Source: Lysobacter sp. M2-1
GTDB lineage: Bacteria; Pseudomonadota; Gammaproteobacteria; Xanthomonadales; Xanthomonadaceae
Length of the DNA: 64,000 bases
NCBI RefSeq assembly: GCF_022662495.1
Contig: NZ_JAKPBU010000007.1
Coordinates: 179,422 to 243,421 of the forward strand
Direction: 5' to 3'
Under the pieces are notes generated by a model. It ran no database searches and was not told the DNA's origin. It saw nothing but the letters and a program-made list of their open reading frames with translations. Shown in pieces: positions 17,283 through 26,221 of the stretch; positions within the stretch are counted from its first letter, which is position 1, and each line of letters starts with the position of its first letter. A program made the position numbers and the translations under genes.

Positions 17283-18427
17283 GGCAGGCGGTTCCGCAGC
17301 GAGATGGTGGAGACGAACACGCGCCGCTGCCTGCGGTCGTTCACCGGATCGATGGTCGTGCCGGCGAGTCCGTAGGTAGCGGTGTCGTCGTCCGGAAGCG
17401 ATGGCCCCTCGGCGCGCAGCAGCACGGCGACGCGCAGTGCACGCACGCTGCCCATGTCGGCGACTGCATTGGCCGCACGGTAGGCATCGACGTCGAAATC
17501 GCCGTCGGTGTCCACGCCATACAGGATCTGCATCGACTCCACCCCGCGCAGCAATTCGTCGCAGCGCATCACGCGGGCGTTGGCGGAGGCGCCCGGTCCC
17601 AGGCTCGCGCGGACCAACGCCGGCGATCCGCTCCCCCCGGAATTGCAGGAGTCCCCGGTCGGACCCAGATTGGGACGGCCGATGAAATAGAAGACGCTGC
17701 GCGCCCGCGACACCAGCGCACCATGGCGGAAGTTCGCAACCGGACCTGGCGAGGAAATCGGCCCGTTGTTGCCGGGCACGAAGGTCGCGGCGTTCGAACC
17801 GGTGATGAGCGTGCGCGTAGCGTTGACGGCGGTCGCCTGGAAGACCGCCGCCTGCGAGCAGTCCGTCACCCAGAGGATGTCGCCCGGTTCGAAATCCCCG
17901 CCCACCTCGAGGTGGATGCTCGAGCCGCTGGTGAACGGGTCCACCAGGCGCCGCGCTCCGGGCTCGGCGCCGGCGATCATCAGGGCATCGGAACCTGCAA
18001 TCGCCGAAGCGGCGATCTGCGTAGGAAGCGCCGGCGTGTAGGTGCCGCCCGGTGCCGGGTCGCTGGCAGCCAAAGTGAAAAGCTGGCCCGGCGCCGTGCC
18101 ATTGCCTTCGAATCCACCGACCGCCGCGCCGAAGGCGTACGGGTAGGCCGTGCTGTTGAGGAAGTTGCGCACCGGCACGGTGCTGCCGGGCATGTTGCGG
18201 CTGGCGCAGCCGCTCAGCCCGGCCATGCGCAGGTCGCGGGTGATCGTGTCGATCGCGAAGCGCCCGCCCTCCACCACGCCGGTGTCCTCGTCCTGGGCAA
18301 TGAAGGTGCGCTTCACCGACATGTACACCACGATCACCGCGCCGAGCAGCAGCAGTCCCAGCACGGCGCCGACCATCAGTTCGATGAGCGAAAACCCGGC
18401 TGCGTGCCGGCGATAGGTCCGTCTCAT
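17279..18427 (-). CDS. pilW: Type IV pilus assembly protein PilW
   Basis: A large minor pilin of 382 residues. The prepilin leader ends at the Gly before FSLIELMVGAVLGLLLLGAV, with Glu5 present. Its periplasmic part is long, with the family features ITRDLRMAGLSGCASRN and the near C-terminal RALRVAVLLRAEG and NRRQRR-type region. The ATG at 18427 gives an ATGA overlap with the pilV stop; another ATG six bases upstream is possible. It belongs with PilV and PilX to the pilus-priming complex. Confidence 0.9.
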   Translation of the reverse strand: MRRTYRRHAAGFSLIELMVGAVLGLLLLGAVIVVYMSVKRTFIAQDEDTGVVEGGRFAIDTITRDLRMAGLSGCASRNMPGSTVPVRNFLNSTAYPYAFGAAVGGFEGNGTAPGQLFTLAASDPAPGGTYTPALPTQIAASAIAGSDALMIAGAEPGARRLVDPFTSGSSIHLEVGGDFEPGDILWVTDCSQAAVFQATAVNATRTLITGSNAATFVPGNNGPISSPGPVANFRHGALVSRARSVFYFIGRPNLGPTGDSCNSGGSGSPALVRASLGPGASANARVMRCDELLRGVESMQILYGVDTDGDFDVDAYRAANAVADMGSVRALRVAVLLRAEGPSLPDDDTATYGLAGTTIDPVNDRRQRRVFVSTISLRNRLP

Positions 18428-18873
18428 CGGCATACCCGGGTCGTTTCCGCGAATTCGAGCAGGGCGCCTGCGGCCGGATTCTCGGCGCCAGCGTCGCCGC
18501 GGGCATCGTTCCAGCGCAGGCGGATGGTGGCCGCGCCGTCATTGGTCACCTGCACTGCACCCTCGCCGGCAGGCAAACGCGCCACCAGCGCGCGCCAGCT
18601 CCGCAGTTCGGTGCTCGGCAGGTCGGCTCCGGTGCCGGGGACCGCGCCGAACGCGATGTCGTACGCGCCCGAGAGCGCTCCTGCGCAGTCCGCGCGCAGG
18701 CGTTCGAGCATGTCGTGGTTGATCTGGGTCGCCTGCCCGCGCAGGTAGGCATTGTTCTGGGTGCGCAACGCGAACAGCTGCAGCGATGCGATCCCCAGCA
18801 GGCCGACACTGGTCACGACGACCGCGATCATCACTTCCAGCAAGCTGAAGCCGCCGGCACGTCTTGCGCTCAT
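18424..18873 (-). CDS. pilV: Type IV pilus modification protein PilV
   Basis: A 149-residue minor pilin with leader MSARRAGG then FSLLEVMIAVVVTSVGLLGI, including Glu5, and the family stretch LQLFALRTQNNAYLRGQATQ. The start at 18873 forms an ATGA overlap with the fimT stop; an ATG two codons upstream is also in frame. It sits between fimT and pilW, the standard order in pseudomonads and xanthomonads. Confidence 0.9.
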   Translation of the reverse strand: MSARRAGGFSLLEVMIAVVVTSVGLLGIASLQLFALRTQNNAYLRGQATQINHDMLERLRADCAGALSGAYDIAFGAVPGTGADLPSTELRSWRALVARLPAGEGAVQVTNDGAATIRLRWNDARGDAGAENPAAGALLEFAETTRVCR

Positions 18874-19424
18874 GAGCATCCCCCTTTCTGCGCCCGCACC
18901 CGGCCGATCCTGTTCAACCTGACGCAGCGCTGCTGGTCCGCGTTCGCACCCGTGCGCAGTTCGAGCTGGCTTTCCGAACCGGTGCCCACTGCAGGCCAGG
19001 TCAGGCTCCCGGTCGGCGCATAGCGGTACCACGCGTTTTGCGAGCGGAGTTGGAAACCCGCGGCCAGAGGCGGATACACGCCGATCATGTGTGCGTCGTA
19101 ATCGGCCTGGGTCGGAGCGGCGGGCGCACCAGCCACGGTGCGGTCCTCGAACACCACCCAGCCCGTGGACCAGTCGCCCGAGCCGCTGCATTCGTGCTGG
19201 TTGGAGCTGGCGCAAACCGCGACCCTGCGACCGCGCCGCAGCGCTTCCGCGCGAGCCTGGTGCAACGCGGTAATGAGGCCGTTGTTTGCGGCCGCGATGC
19301 GATTGGATTGCACGAGATCGCGCAGCGACGGCGTAGCGATGGCGGCAAGGATCGCCGCGACCGCCATTGCGACCGTCAACTCCACCAGGGTCATGCCGCC
19401 CTGGCGGAAGGCTCGCTTCCGCAT
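18870..19424 (-). CDS. fimT: GspH/FimT family pseudopilin
   Basis: A 184-residue pseudopilin, first gene of the minor pilin operon. The prepilin leader ends in RQGG followed by MTLVELTVAMAVAAILAAIA with Glu5, so the first mature residue is Met rather than the usual Phe, which the peptidase tolerates. The FimT/GspH features ALHQARAEALRRGRRVAVCASSN and the later GRVRAQKGGC are present. A GGGGG-type ribosome site precedes the ATG. No regulator is adjacent; the 278-base gap to the divergent metallopeptidase gene must hold both promoters. Confidence 0.88.
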   Translation of the reverse strand: MRKRAFRQGGMTLVELTVAMAVAAILAAIATPSLRDLVQSNRIAAANNGLITALHQARAEALRRGRRVAVCASSNQHECSGSGDWSTGWVVFEDRTVAGAPAAPTQADYDAHMIGVYPPLAAGFQLRSQNAWYRYAPTGSLTWPAVGTGSESQLELRTGANADQQRCVRLNRIGRVRAQKGGCS

Positions 19425-19702
19425 CCCCCTGTCTCCCCGAGCTTCCCGGCCCCGCGTTGCCGCCTATCCCCGATACACGGCCGCTTATCGTGAGTCTGTA
19501 CCCTTGGTCGGCCAAAATCAACCGTTCGTCCAGCTCGTCCGCTTCCCTGACGCGCGTCTGGCGGCGACTGACGGGATGCGTCGGCTTGCGACGTTTTTTG
19601 CGCATCACAACGTGCGGCAGTGCGCGTTTCCGGGGTAAGGTCGGCCGGGTCCGCGACGCGGATGTCCGTCCACAGCCGTCCGTTCATACCCAGGGAGAGT
19701 CC

Positions 19703-20818
19703 ATGAAGGGTCCGTCGAAAGTCCTGCCCGCTATTGCCTGTCTCACCGTGCTCGCCGGCGCGATCGCCGCCGCCAACGCCGCACCCGAACGCGCCGGCGC
19801 CAACCCGCTCCGCGTCGGCCTGTATCCGGCCGGCGACGGCACGGTTGAGGTGGTGCTGAGCAATACCAGCGCCAGGGCCGCGAGGGTGCCCAAGTGGCAG
19901 CTTCCGCAGGAAATCCTGCAATCGAATCTGTTCAGCGTGACCCGCGACGGCAAACAGGTGGCCTACGAGGGCGCGCTGATCAAGCGCGGCCTGCCGCAGG
20001 CGAAGGATTTCGCGATCCTGCGCCCGGGGCAGACCTACCGCACCCTCGTCGATCTGGCCGCGACCTACGACATGCGCGCGCGCGGCGATTACACCGTCAG
20101 CCTGGCGTCCCCGCTGCAGTACGCGTCGCTCTCGGACGGCCGGAAGCTGCAGACCGCGCGCGGCCTGCCGATGCTGCTCAAGAGCCCGTCGCTGCGCCTG
20201 TGGCACGACGGCGGGGTGGCGCCGTATGTGCAGAAGCTCGACGTCAACGCGCGCGGCAAACCTTGCAATCCGCGCAAGGAAGAATGCGGCGGCGGCGGCA
20301 CGGGCAGCATCAGCTTCGTCGGCTGCGACGCCACCCAGGCCAGCACCGCGACGAACGCGGTCAACGCGGCGCGCAATTATTCCGAGAACGCCAAGGGATA
20401 CCTGGCCATGGGCACGGTCGGAGCGCGCTACAGCACCTGGTTCGGCGCCTACACCTCGCAGCGCTATGCGACGGCTCGCACCCACTTCGTGGATATCGAC
20501 GCGGCAATGGACCAGAACGCGGGACAGATCAAGATCAACTGCGGCTGCAACCAGAGCTACTACGCCTACGTCTACCCGACCCGGCCGTACGAGATCTTCG
20601 TTTGCCGTGCGTTCTGGAGCGCACCGCTGACCGGCACCGACTCCAAGGCAGGCACCTTGATCCACGAAATGAGCCACTTCAACGTGGTCGCCGGCACCGA
20701 CGACATCGTTTACGGGCAGAGCGGCGCAAAGAGCCTGGCCTCGTCCGACCCGGACGGTGCGCTCAACAACGCCGACAACCACGAGTACTTCGCGGAAAAC
20801 ACGCCGTCGCAGAACTGA
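19703..20818 (+). CDS. Secreted M35 family zinc metallopeptidase (deuterolysin/peptidyl-Lys type)
   Basis: A 371-residue protease with a Sec signal peptide (to about residue 26, ANAA), an N-terminal immunoglobulin-like propeptide region (GTVEVVLSNTSARA) and a C-terminal aspzincin domain. The zinc ligands are visible as HEMSH (321-325) with the downstream Asp in GTDD (about 331-334), the signature of M35. Several cysteines (CNPRKEEC, NCGCNQ) suggest disulfides. Such enzymes cleave at lysine in secreted proteolysis. The ATG follows a GGGAGAG site and a good terminator follows the gene, so it is monocistronic. Confidence 0.92.
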   Translation: MKGPSKVLPAIACLTVLAGAIAAANAAPERAGANPLRVGLYPAGDGTVEVVLSNTSARAARVPKWQLPQEILQSNLFSVTRDGKQVAYEGALIKRGLPQAKDFAILRPGQTYRTLVDLAATYDMRARGDYTVSLASPLQYASLSDGRKLQTARGLPMLLKSPSLRLWHDGGVAPYVQKLDVNARGKPCNPRKEECGGGGTGSISFVGCDATQASTATNAVNAARNYSENAKGYLAMGTVGARYSTWFGAYTSQRYATARTHFVDIDAAMDQNAGQIKINCGCNQSYYAYVYPTRPYEIFVCRAFWSAPLTGTDSKAGTLIHEMSHFNVVAGTDDIVYGQSGAKSLASSDPDGALNNADNHEYFAENTPSQN

Positions 20819-20840
20819 GGGTTGGCTGACCCTAAGTACA

Positions 20841-20869
20841 ACGGCCCGCTCGAGCGGGCCGTTTTTTTT
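20841..20869 (+). terminator. Rho-independent terminator of the M35 peptidase gene
   Basis: The stem ACGGCCCGCTCGAGCGGGCCGT, a near-perfect palindrome, is followed by eight T, 22 bases after the stop codon. Confidence 0.92.
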
Positions 20870-20966
20870 AACCACGACAGCATCCGCCCCACCCGGACGG
20901 CACGCGTGAGCGGCACGTGCGTGCCGATCCGGCACAATCGCCGCGCCGCCCTTTCCGGATGCCCGC

Positions 20967-21467
20967 ATGCAAGCGCAATCGCTCTACTACGTCCTGGCCG
21001 CCATCCTTGTGGCGATCGGTCTGCTCGGGACCGTGCTGCCTGCCCTGCCCGGCCTGCCATTGGTGTTCGGCGGCATGCTTCTGGCGGCCTGGGCCGGCGG
21101 CTTCGAACAGATCAGCGTTTTCACCATCGTCGTGCTCGGCCTGCTCACCGCGTTCTCGCTGGCGATCGATTTCTGGGCGACAGCGGTCGGCGCCAAGCGG
21201 GTCGGCGCCAGCCGCAAGGCTGTACTCGGCGCAGTCGCCGGGACAGTGGTGGGGATTTTCTTCGGTCCGGTCGGCCTCTTCGTCGGCCCCTTCGCCGGCG
21301 CGCTTGCCGGCGAGCTGCTGCACCGGCGCAGCCTGGGCGGGCGCGACTTTGGTGACGCGGCAAAGATCGGCCTGGGCACCTGGCTAGGCATCGTGTTCGG
21401 CGTCGTGCTGAAGCTGACCCTTGCCTTCGCCATGATCGGCCTGTTCGCGCTCGCCTGGTTCTACTGA
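20967..21467 (+). CDS. DUF456 family membrane protein
   Basis: A 166-residue, very hydrophobic protein with about four or five membrane segments and glycine-rich loops (GLLGTVLPALPGLPLVFGG, GTVVGIFFGPVGLFVGPF, GALAGELLHRR). This is the DUF456 pattern, in which two glycine-rich hairpins alternate with helices. Family function is unknown to me. It stands alone, 103 bases before the cardiolipin synthase gene on the same strand. Confidence 0.85.
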   Translation: MQAQSLYYVLAAILVAIGLLGTVLPALPGLPLVFGGMLLAAWAGGFEQISVFTIVVLGLLTAFSLAIDFWATAVGAKRVGASRKAVLGAVAGTVVGIFFGPVGLFVGPFAGALAGELLHRRSLGGRDFGDAAKIGLGTWLGIVFGVVLKLTLAFAMIGLFALAWFY

Positions 21468-21570
21468 CGGCCCGCACGCCGGCTTCGCACCCCGGTTTCA
21501 CGTCGCGATCAGCCGGCGATCTCCACATTGCGGGCACCCCCGCCACGCGCCTCTCCCCCGGAGCCAAGAC

Positions 21571-22863
21571 GTGCGCAAGACCTGGAGCCGAGACCGCATG
21601 GTTTGGACGATCCTGCTCACCATCGTGTTCACCATCGTCGCGGTGGTGATCTCGCTGAACTTCGTCACCCCTGAAAAGAAGCTCGAGCATATGGTCCAGC
21701 ACCGTTACGCGGTGTCGGACCCGGAATTCCGGCGCGAGATGGGGGTGATGCTGGGGCCGTCGCTGTCGCCGTCGAACCACGTGACCGACCTGCAGAACGG
21801 CGACGAGATCTTCCCGGCCATGCTGGAGGCCGTCCGTGGTGCGCAGCGCACGATCACCTTCGAGACCTATATCTACTGGTCGGGCGATATCGGCCAGAAG
21901 ATGGCGGATGCGCTGTCGGAACGCGCGCGCGCCGGGGTCAAGGTCAAGGTCATGATCGACTGGGCCGGCAGCATCAAGATGGACGATGCGCTGCTCGACG
22001 AGATGAAGCAGGCGGGCGTCGACGTGCAGCAGTACCGGCCCCTGCACTGGTACAACATCAGCCGCATGAACAACCGCACCCACCGCAAGCTGCTGGTGGT
22101 GGACGGCAAGGTCGGCTTCACCGGCGGCGTCGGCATCGCCGATCAGTGGAAAGGCAATGCCCAGGACCCCGACCACTGGCGCGACATGCACTTCCGCATG
22201 GAAGGCCCGGTGGTGGCGCAAGTGCAGGCGGCGTTCAACGACAACTGGATCAAGACCACCGGCCGCGTGCTCAACGGCCCCGAGTTCTTCCCCGCCCTCG
22301 AACCGACCGGCAGCATGGACGCGCACCTGTTCATCAGCTCGCCTGCAGGCGGCAGCGAGAGCATGCACCTGATGTACCTGCTGTCGATCGCCGCGGCCAC
22401 CGAGAGCATCGATCTGGAAGCCTCCTATTTCGTGCCCGATGAGCTCATCACCAAAACCTTGCTCGCCGCCCGCCATCGCGGCGTGCGCGTGCGCGTGATC
22501 CTGCCAGGTGAACACATCGATTCCGACGCTGTCCGCCTGGCTTCCAAGGCAGGCTGGGGCGAGCTGCTGCTCGCGGGCGTTGAGATCCACGAATACAAGC
22601 CCACGATGATGCACAACAAGCTGCTGATCGTGGATCGCGAAATGGTCTCGGTGGGTTCCACCAATTTCGACGTGCGCAGCTTCCGGCTCAACGACGAAGC
22701 CAGCCTCAACGTCTACGACAAGGCCTTTGCCGAGCGCATGACCGTGGTATTCGAACAGGACCTGGTTTCATGCAAGCGTTACACCTATGACATGTGGCAA
22801 CAGCGCCCCCTGCGCGAGAAACTTTTCGAGAAGTTCATCCTGCCGCTAAAATCGCAGTTGTGA
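21571..22863 (+). CDS. Cardiolipin synthase-like phospholipase D family protein
   Basis: A 430-residue membrane-anchored enzyme of the phospholipase D superfamily. One N-terminal transmembrane segment (WTILLTIVFTIVAVVISL) is followed by two HKD catalytic motifs, HRKLLVVDGKVGFTGG from residue 171 and HNKLLIVDREMVSVGSTN from residue 348. It is expected to condense two phosphatidylglycerols to cardiolipin or carry out a related transphosphatidylation at the inner membrane. The start may be the GTG at 21571 or the ATG at 21598. Its TGA overlaps the GTG of the phospholipase gene. Confidence 0.88.
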   Translation: MRKTWSRDRMVWTILLTIVFTIVAVVISLNFVTPEKKLEHMVQHRYAVSDPEFRREMGVMLGPSLSPSNHVTDLQNGDEIFPAMLEAVRGAQRTITFETYIYWSGDIGQKMADALSERARAGVKVKVMIDWAGSIKMDDALLDEMKQAGVDVQQYRPLHWYNISRMNNRTHRKLLVVDGKVGFTGGVGIADQWKGNAQDPDHWRDMHFRMEGPVVAQVQAAFNDNWIKTTGRVLNGPEFFPALEPTGSMDAHLFISSPAGGSESMHLMYLLSIAAATESIDLEASYFVPDELITKTLLAARHRGVRVRVILPGEHIDSDAVRLASKAGWGELLLAGVEIHEYKPTMMHNKLLIVDREMVSVGSTNFDVRSFRLNDEASLNVYDKAFAERMTVVFEQDLVSCKRYTYDMWQQRPLREKLFEKFILPLKSQL

Positions 22864-24020
22864 ACATCAGAATATTTGTCCTGCGCCGCGCAGCACTCGC
22901 CTGCGGTGCGGCCGGGCTGCTCATGGCTTTGGACACGTCCGCCCAGCACGCGACCTCGGACCCGGGCGAGGCCGCCAGCGCCTGCCTGGCGATCGAATCG
23001 GACCAGTTGCGCCTGGCCTGCTACGACCGCGCCCTCGGGCGAGGGCGGACCAGCACCGCCGCTGCCGATGCGGCCGCCCAACGGGCCAGACAGGAGGTCG
23101 AGGCCGCGGCGAAGGCGACCGACGCCAGCGCGATCCCCGGGGCGACGCGCGGCCAACACAGCGACCTGTATGCCTCCGAGCCGCAACGGGCGATCGCCAA
23201 CGCCGGCAAGGGTTCGTTGCTGGACAGTCGCTGGGAACTGGCCAGGGATTCCAAGCTCGGCACGTTCAACCTGCGCGCCTACAAGCCGGTCTACCTGCTG
23301 CCACTGTTCTGGAACAGCGATCCGAACACGACGCCGCACTCCCCCAACCCCGACAACACCGTCGCGGTGCCGCAGCCGCTGGACGATACCGAGACCAAGT
23401 TCCAGCTCAGCTTCAAGACCAAGGCGCTGGAGAATCTGTTCGGTGACAACGGTGATGTCTGGATGGGCTATACCCAGAGTTCGCGCTGGCAGGTCTACAA
23501 CGCCGACCAGTCGCGTCCGTTCCGTGAGACCAACTACGAGCCGGAAGTGCTGCTGGTGTTCCGCAACAGCTATAGCCTGCCCGGGTGGAAAGGACGCATG
23601 GCCGCGGTCGGCATCAACCACCAGTCCAACGGCCGCGGGGGCGCGCTTTCGCGTAGCTGGAACCGGCTGATGTTCAACGTTGGCCTGGACCGCGAGCACT
23701 GGTCGCTGATGCTGCGGCCCTGGTACCGCCTGCCCGAGTCGGACGACGACGACAACCCGGACATCGAGGATTTTATGGGACGCGCCGACGCGACCCTGGT
23801 CCATACCCGCGGCGAGCACGAATTCGCATTGATGGCGCGGCATTCGCTGCGCGGCGGCGAACGCTCGCACGGTGCGGTGCAGTTCGACTGGGGCTTTCCC
23901 CTCACCCACCAGCTGCGCGGACACCTGCAGGTCTTCGACGGCTACGGCGAGAGCCTGATCGACTACAACCACCATGCGACCTATGTCGGCCTGGGGGTTT
24001 CGCTGCTGGAGTGGTATTGA
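22860..24020 (+). CDS. pldA: Outer-membrane phospholipase A
   Basis: A 386-residue beta-barrel phospholipase that hydrolyses phospholipids misplaced in the outer leaflet. The catalytic set is clear: His254 and Ser256 in INHQSNGR and Asn268, with exactly the 2- and 12-residue spacing of E. coli OMPLA His142/Ser144/Asn156. It has a Sec signal peptide and an extra N-terminal section with ACLAIESDQLRLACYDRALG before the barrel. The GTG start lies inside the preceding stop (GTGA), so it should be translated with the cardiolipin synthase. Confidence 0.93.
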   Translation: MNIRIFVLRRAALACGAAGLLMALDTSAQHATSDPGEAASACLAIESDQLRLACYDRALGRGRTSTAAADAAAQRARQEVEAAAKATDASAIPGATRGQHSDLYASEPQRAIANAGKGSLLDSRWELARDSKLGTFNLRAYKPVYLLPLFWNSDPNTTPHSPNPDNTVAVPQPLDDTETKFQLSFKTKALENLFGDNGDVWMGYTQSSRWQVYNADQSRPFRETNYEPEVLLVFRNSYSLPGWKGRMAAVGINHQSNGRGGALSRSWNRLMFNVGLDREHWSLMLRPWYRLPESDDDDNPDIEDFMGRADATLVHTRGEHEFALMARHSLRGGERSHGAVQFDWGFPLTHQLRGHLQVFDGYGESLIDYNHHATYVGLGVSLLEWY

Positions 24021-24075
24021 GGCGGACGGCTGCCCGCATCCATTGCGGGTTGCACCAGATACGCAGGCCCGGAAA

Positions 24076-24516
24076 TCAGTGCCCGCTACGCCAGCGGCGG
24101 TGCTCGACCATCAGGCATTCGTCCTGGACCACGTCGATGCCGGCCTCGCGCAGCGCCTGCGCGCAGTCGTCGTGACGGATCCCGGTCTGGAACCACACCG
24201 CACGCGGCCGGGCGGCGATGATCTCGTCCAGGTGCGGCGCAATGTCCTGCGGTTTGCGGAACACGTCGACCAGATCGATACGCCCGGGCACGTCGCGCAA
24301 GCTGCGGAACACCGGCCTGCCGAGGATCTCGGTGACCTCCGGGTAATACACGGGCACCGGGATCACCTCGTAGCCATGGCGCAGCAGATAGGCCGGGATC
24401 ATGTGCGCGGGCTGGCCGGCGCGGCTCTCGGGTTTGATGCCGAGCACCGCGATCCGGCGCAGACCGGCGAGCAGGCTGTCGATCTCGCGGTGGTGCTGGA
24501 TCAGGCGCCCCGCCAC
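24076..24516 (-). CDS. CoA-binding protein, YccU-like
   Basis: A 146-residue single Rossmann-domain protein of the CoA-binding family (YccU/succinyl-CoA ligase alpha-like N domain). Visible features are AVLGIKPESRAGQPAHMIPAY, VIPVPVYYPEVTEILG, IDLVDVFRKP and AVWFQTGIRHDDCAQALREAGIDVVQDECLMVEH. The GTG at 24516 was chosen, placing the start one base past the fumarase stop and giving the usual family length; the frame is open to 24594, inside fumarase. A cofactor-dependent reaction is not established for this family. Confidence 0.85.
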   Translation of the reverse strand: MAGRLIQHHREIDSLLAGLRRIAVLGIKPESRAGQPAHMIPAYLLRHGYEVIPVPVYYPEVTEILGRPVFRSLRDVPGRIDLVDVFRKPQDIAPHLDEIIAARPRAVWFQTGIRHDDCAQALREAGIDVVQDECLMVEHRRWRSGH

Positions 24517-24517
24517 C

Positions 24518-26083
24518 TCAGGCTTCCACCACCACGGGGATGCGCCCGATCTTCGCCTGCCACTCGCGTGGACCGGTCTTGTGTACGGATTCACCGGTCG
24601 AATCGACGGCCACCGTCACCGGCATGTCCTGCACGGTGAACTCGTAGATCGCCTCCATGCCCAGATCCTCGAACGCCAGCACGCGCGCGGCCTTGATCGC
24701 CTTCGAGACCAGATAGGCGGCGCCTCCGACCGCCATGAGGTAGACCGAGCGATGCTTGCGGATCGCCTCGATCGCGGCATCGCCGCGCTCTGCCTTGCCG
24801 ACCATCCCCAACAGCCCCGTCTGCGATAGCACTTGCCCGGTGAACTTGTCCATGCGCGTGGCGGTCGTCGGCCCTGCCGGGCCCACGGCTTCGTCGCGCA
24901 CCGGATCCACCGGCCCGACGTAATAGATGAAACGACCGTTGAAATCGACCGGCAGCGGCTCGCCCCTGTCGAGCATGTCGACGATGCGCTTGTGTGCGGC
25001 GTCGCGACCGGTGAGCAGCCTGCCGTTGAGCAGCAACACCTCGCCGGGCTTCCAGCCGGCCACGTCCTCACGGGTCACGCTGTCCAGGTCCACGCGCCGG
25101 CCCTTCGACGCGTCGTAGGTCAGCTTCGGCCAATCTTCCAGCGACGGCGGTTCCAGCATGACCGGTCCGCTCCCGTCCAGGGTGAAATGCGCATGCCGGG
25201 TGGCCGCGCAATTGGGAATCATGGCAACGGGCAGATTGGCCGCATGCGTCGGGTAGTCGCGGATCTTGATGTCCAGCACGGTGGTCAGCCCGCCCAGCCC
25301 CTGCGCACCGATGCCCAGCGCATTGACCTTTTCGTACAACTCCAGCCGCAGCTCTTCCAGCCGGTTCGAGGCTCCGCGCGCCTGCAGGTCGGTGATGTCG
25401 ATCGGTTCCATCAGCGCTTCCTTGGCCAGCAGCATCGCCTTCTCGGCGGTGCCGCCGATGCCGATGCCGAGCATGCCCGGCGGGCACCAGCCCGCCCCCA
25501 TGGTCGGCACGGTCTTCAGCACCCAGTCCACGATCGAATCCGACGGATTGAGCATGGCGAACTTCGACTTGGCCTCCGAACCACCGCCCTTGGCCGCCAC
25601 GATCACGTCCACGGTGTTTCCCGGGACCACCTTGACGTTGACCACCGCCGGCGTGTTGTCGCCGCTGTTCCTGCGTTTGCCGGCGGGATCGAGCAGGACG
25701 GAGGCGCGCAGCTTGTTGTCGGGGTGGTTGTAGGCGCGGCGCACCCCTTCGTTGACCATGTCTTCCACGCCCATCGTGGCGCCATCCCAGCGCACGTCCA
25801 TGCCGATGGCCAGGAACACGGTGACGATGCCGGTGTCCTGGCAGATCGGCCGGTGGCCTTCGGCGCACATGCGCGAGTTGATCAGGATCTGGGCGATCGC
25901 GTCGCGCGCGGCGGGCGACTGCTCGCGCTCGTAGGCCGCAGCGAGGTTCCGGATGTAGTCGCCGGGGTGGTAGTAGCTGATGTACTGCAAGGCATCGGCC
26001 ACGGACTGGATCAGATCATCCTGGCGGATGACGACGGCGCCGGCAGAAGGCGTGTTGGAAGGGGAAGCGGACAAGGCGGGCAA
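24518..26083 (-). CDS. Class I fumarate hydratase (Fe-S type)
   Basis: A 521-residue iron-sulfur hydro-lyase interconverting fumarate and malate in the TCA cycle. Three cysteine-bearing motifs expected to bind the [4Fe-4S] cluster are present: GHRPICQDTG (Cys81), GAGWCPPGMLGIG and IPNCAATRHAHF. The C-terminal beta domain includes YVGPVDPVRDEAVGPAGPTT and MGAEAIYEF-like FEDLGMEAIYEFTV. The start is a TTG at 26083; the tract before residue 20 is weakly conserved, so a shorter start is possible. The CoA-binding gene follows directly. Confidence 0.92.
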   Translation of the reverse strand: MPALSASPSNTPSAGAVVIRQDDLIQSVADALQYISYYHPGDYIRNLAAAYEREQSPAARDAIAQILINSRMCAEGHRPICQDTGIVTVFLAIGMDVRWDGATMGVEDMVNEGVRRAYNHPDNKLRASVLLDPAGKRRNSGDNTPAVVNVKVVPGNTVDVIVAAKGGGSEAKSKFAMLNPSDSIVDWVLKTVPTMGAGWCPPGMLGIGIGGTAEKAMLLAKEALMEPIDITDLQARGASNRLEELRLELYEKVNALGIGAQGLGGLTTVLDIKIRDYPTHAANLPVAMIPNCAATRHAHFTLDGSGPVMLEPPSLEDWPKLTYDASKGRRVDLDSVTREDVAGWKPGEVLLLNGRLLTGRDAAHKRIVDMLDRGEPLPVDFNGRFIYYVGPVDPVRDEAVGPAGPTTATRMDKFTGQVLSQTGLLGMVGKAERGDAAIEAIRKHRSVYLMAVGGAAYLVSKAIKAARVLAFEDLGMEAIYEFTVQDMPVTVAVDSTGESVHKTGPREWQAKIGRIPVVVEA

Positions 26084-26221
26084 TCGCTGCTGGTGAAAGG
26101 CGTAATTCTAGTGCCATGCGCCGGCCCACCGGTCTGCAGCGCTGCAACACACCGGTGGTCACGCGCTGCATTCGGCTTTGGCCTTGCGAGGCATCCACAC
26201 CCACTGACGTATCCTTGCCGG

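Noticed and set aside
14883..17375. 830-codon plus-strand open frame
   Set aside because: Antisense of pilY1 and pilX, which are strongly supported.
21571..24020. Phage or toxin-type phospholipase module
   Set aside because: The genes match housekeeping cardiolipin synthase and OMPLA by motif and spacing, with no secretion-system or immunity gene nearby.
24833..26221. Long plus-strand frame leading into the unknown lipoprotein
   Set aside because: Antisense of fumarase; its peptide is His/Val/Arg-rich with no domain. The lipoprotein starts at its own ATG with a lipobox.
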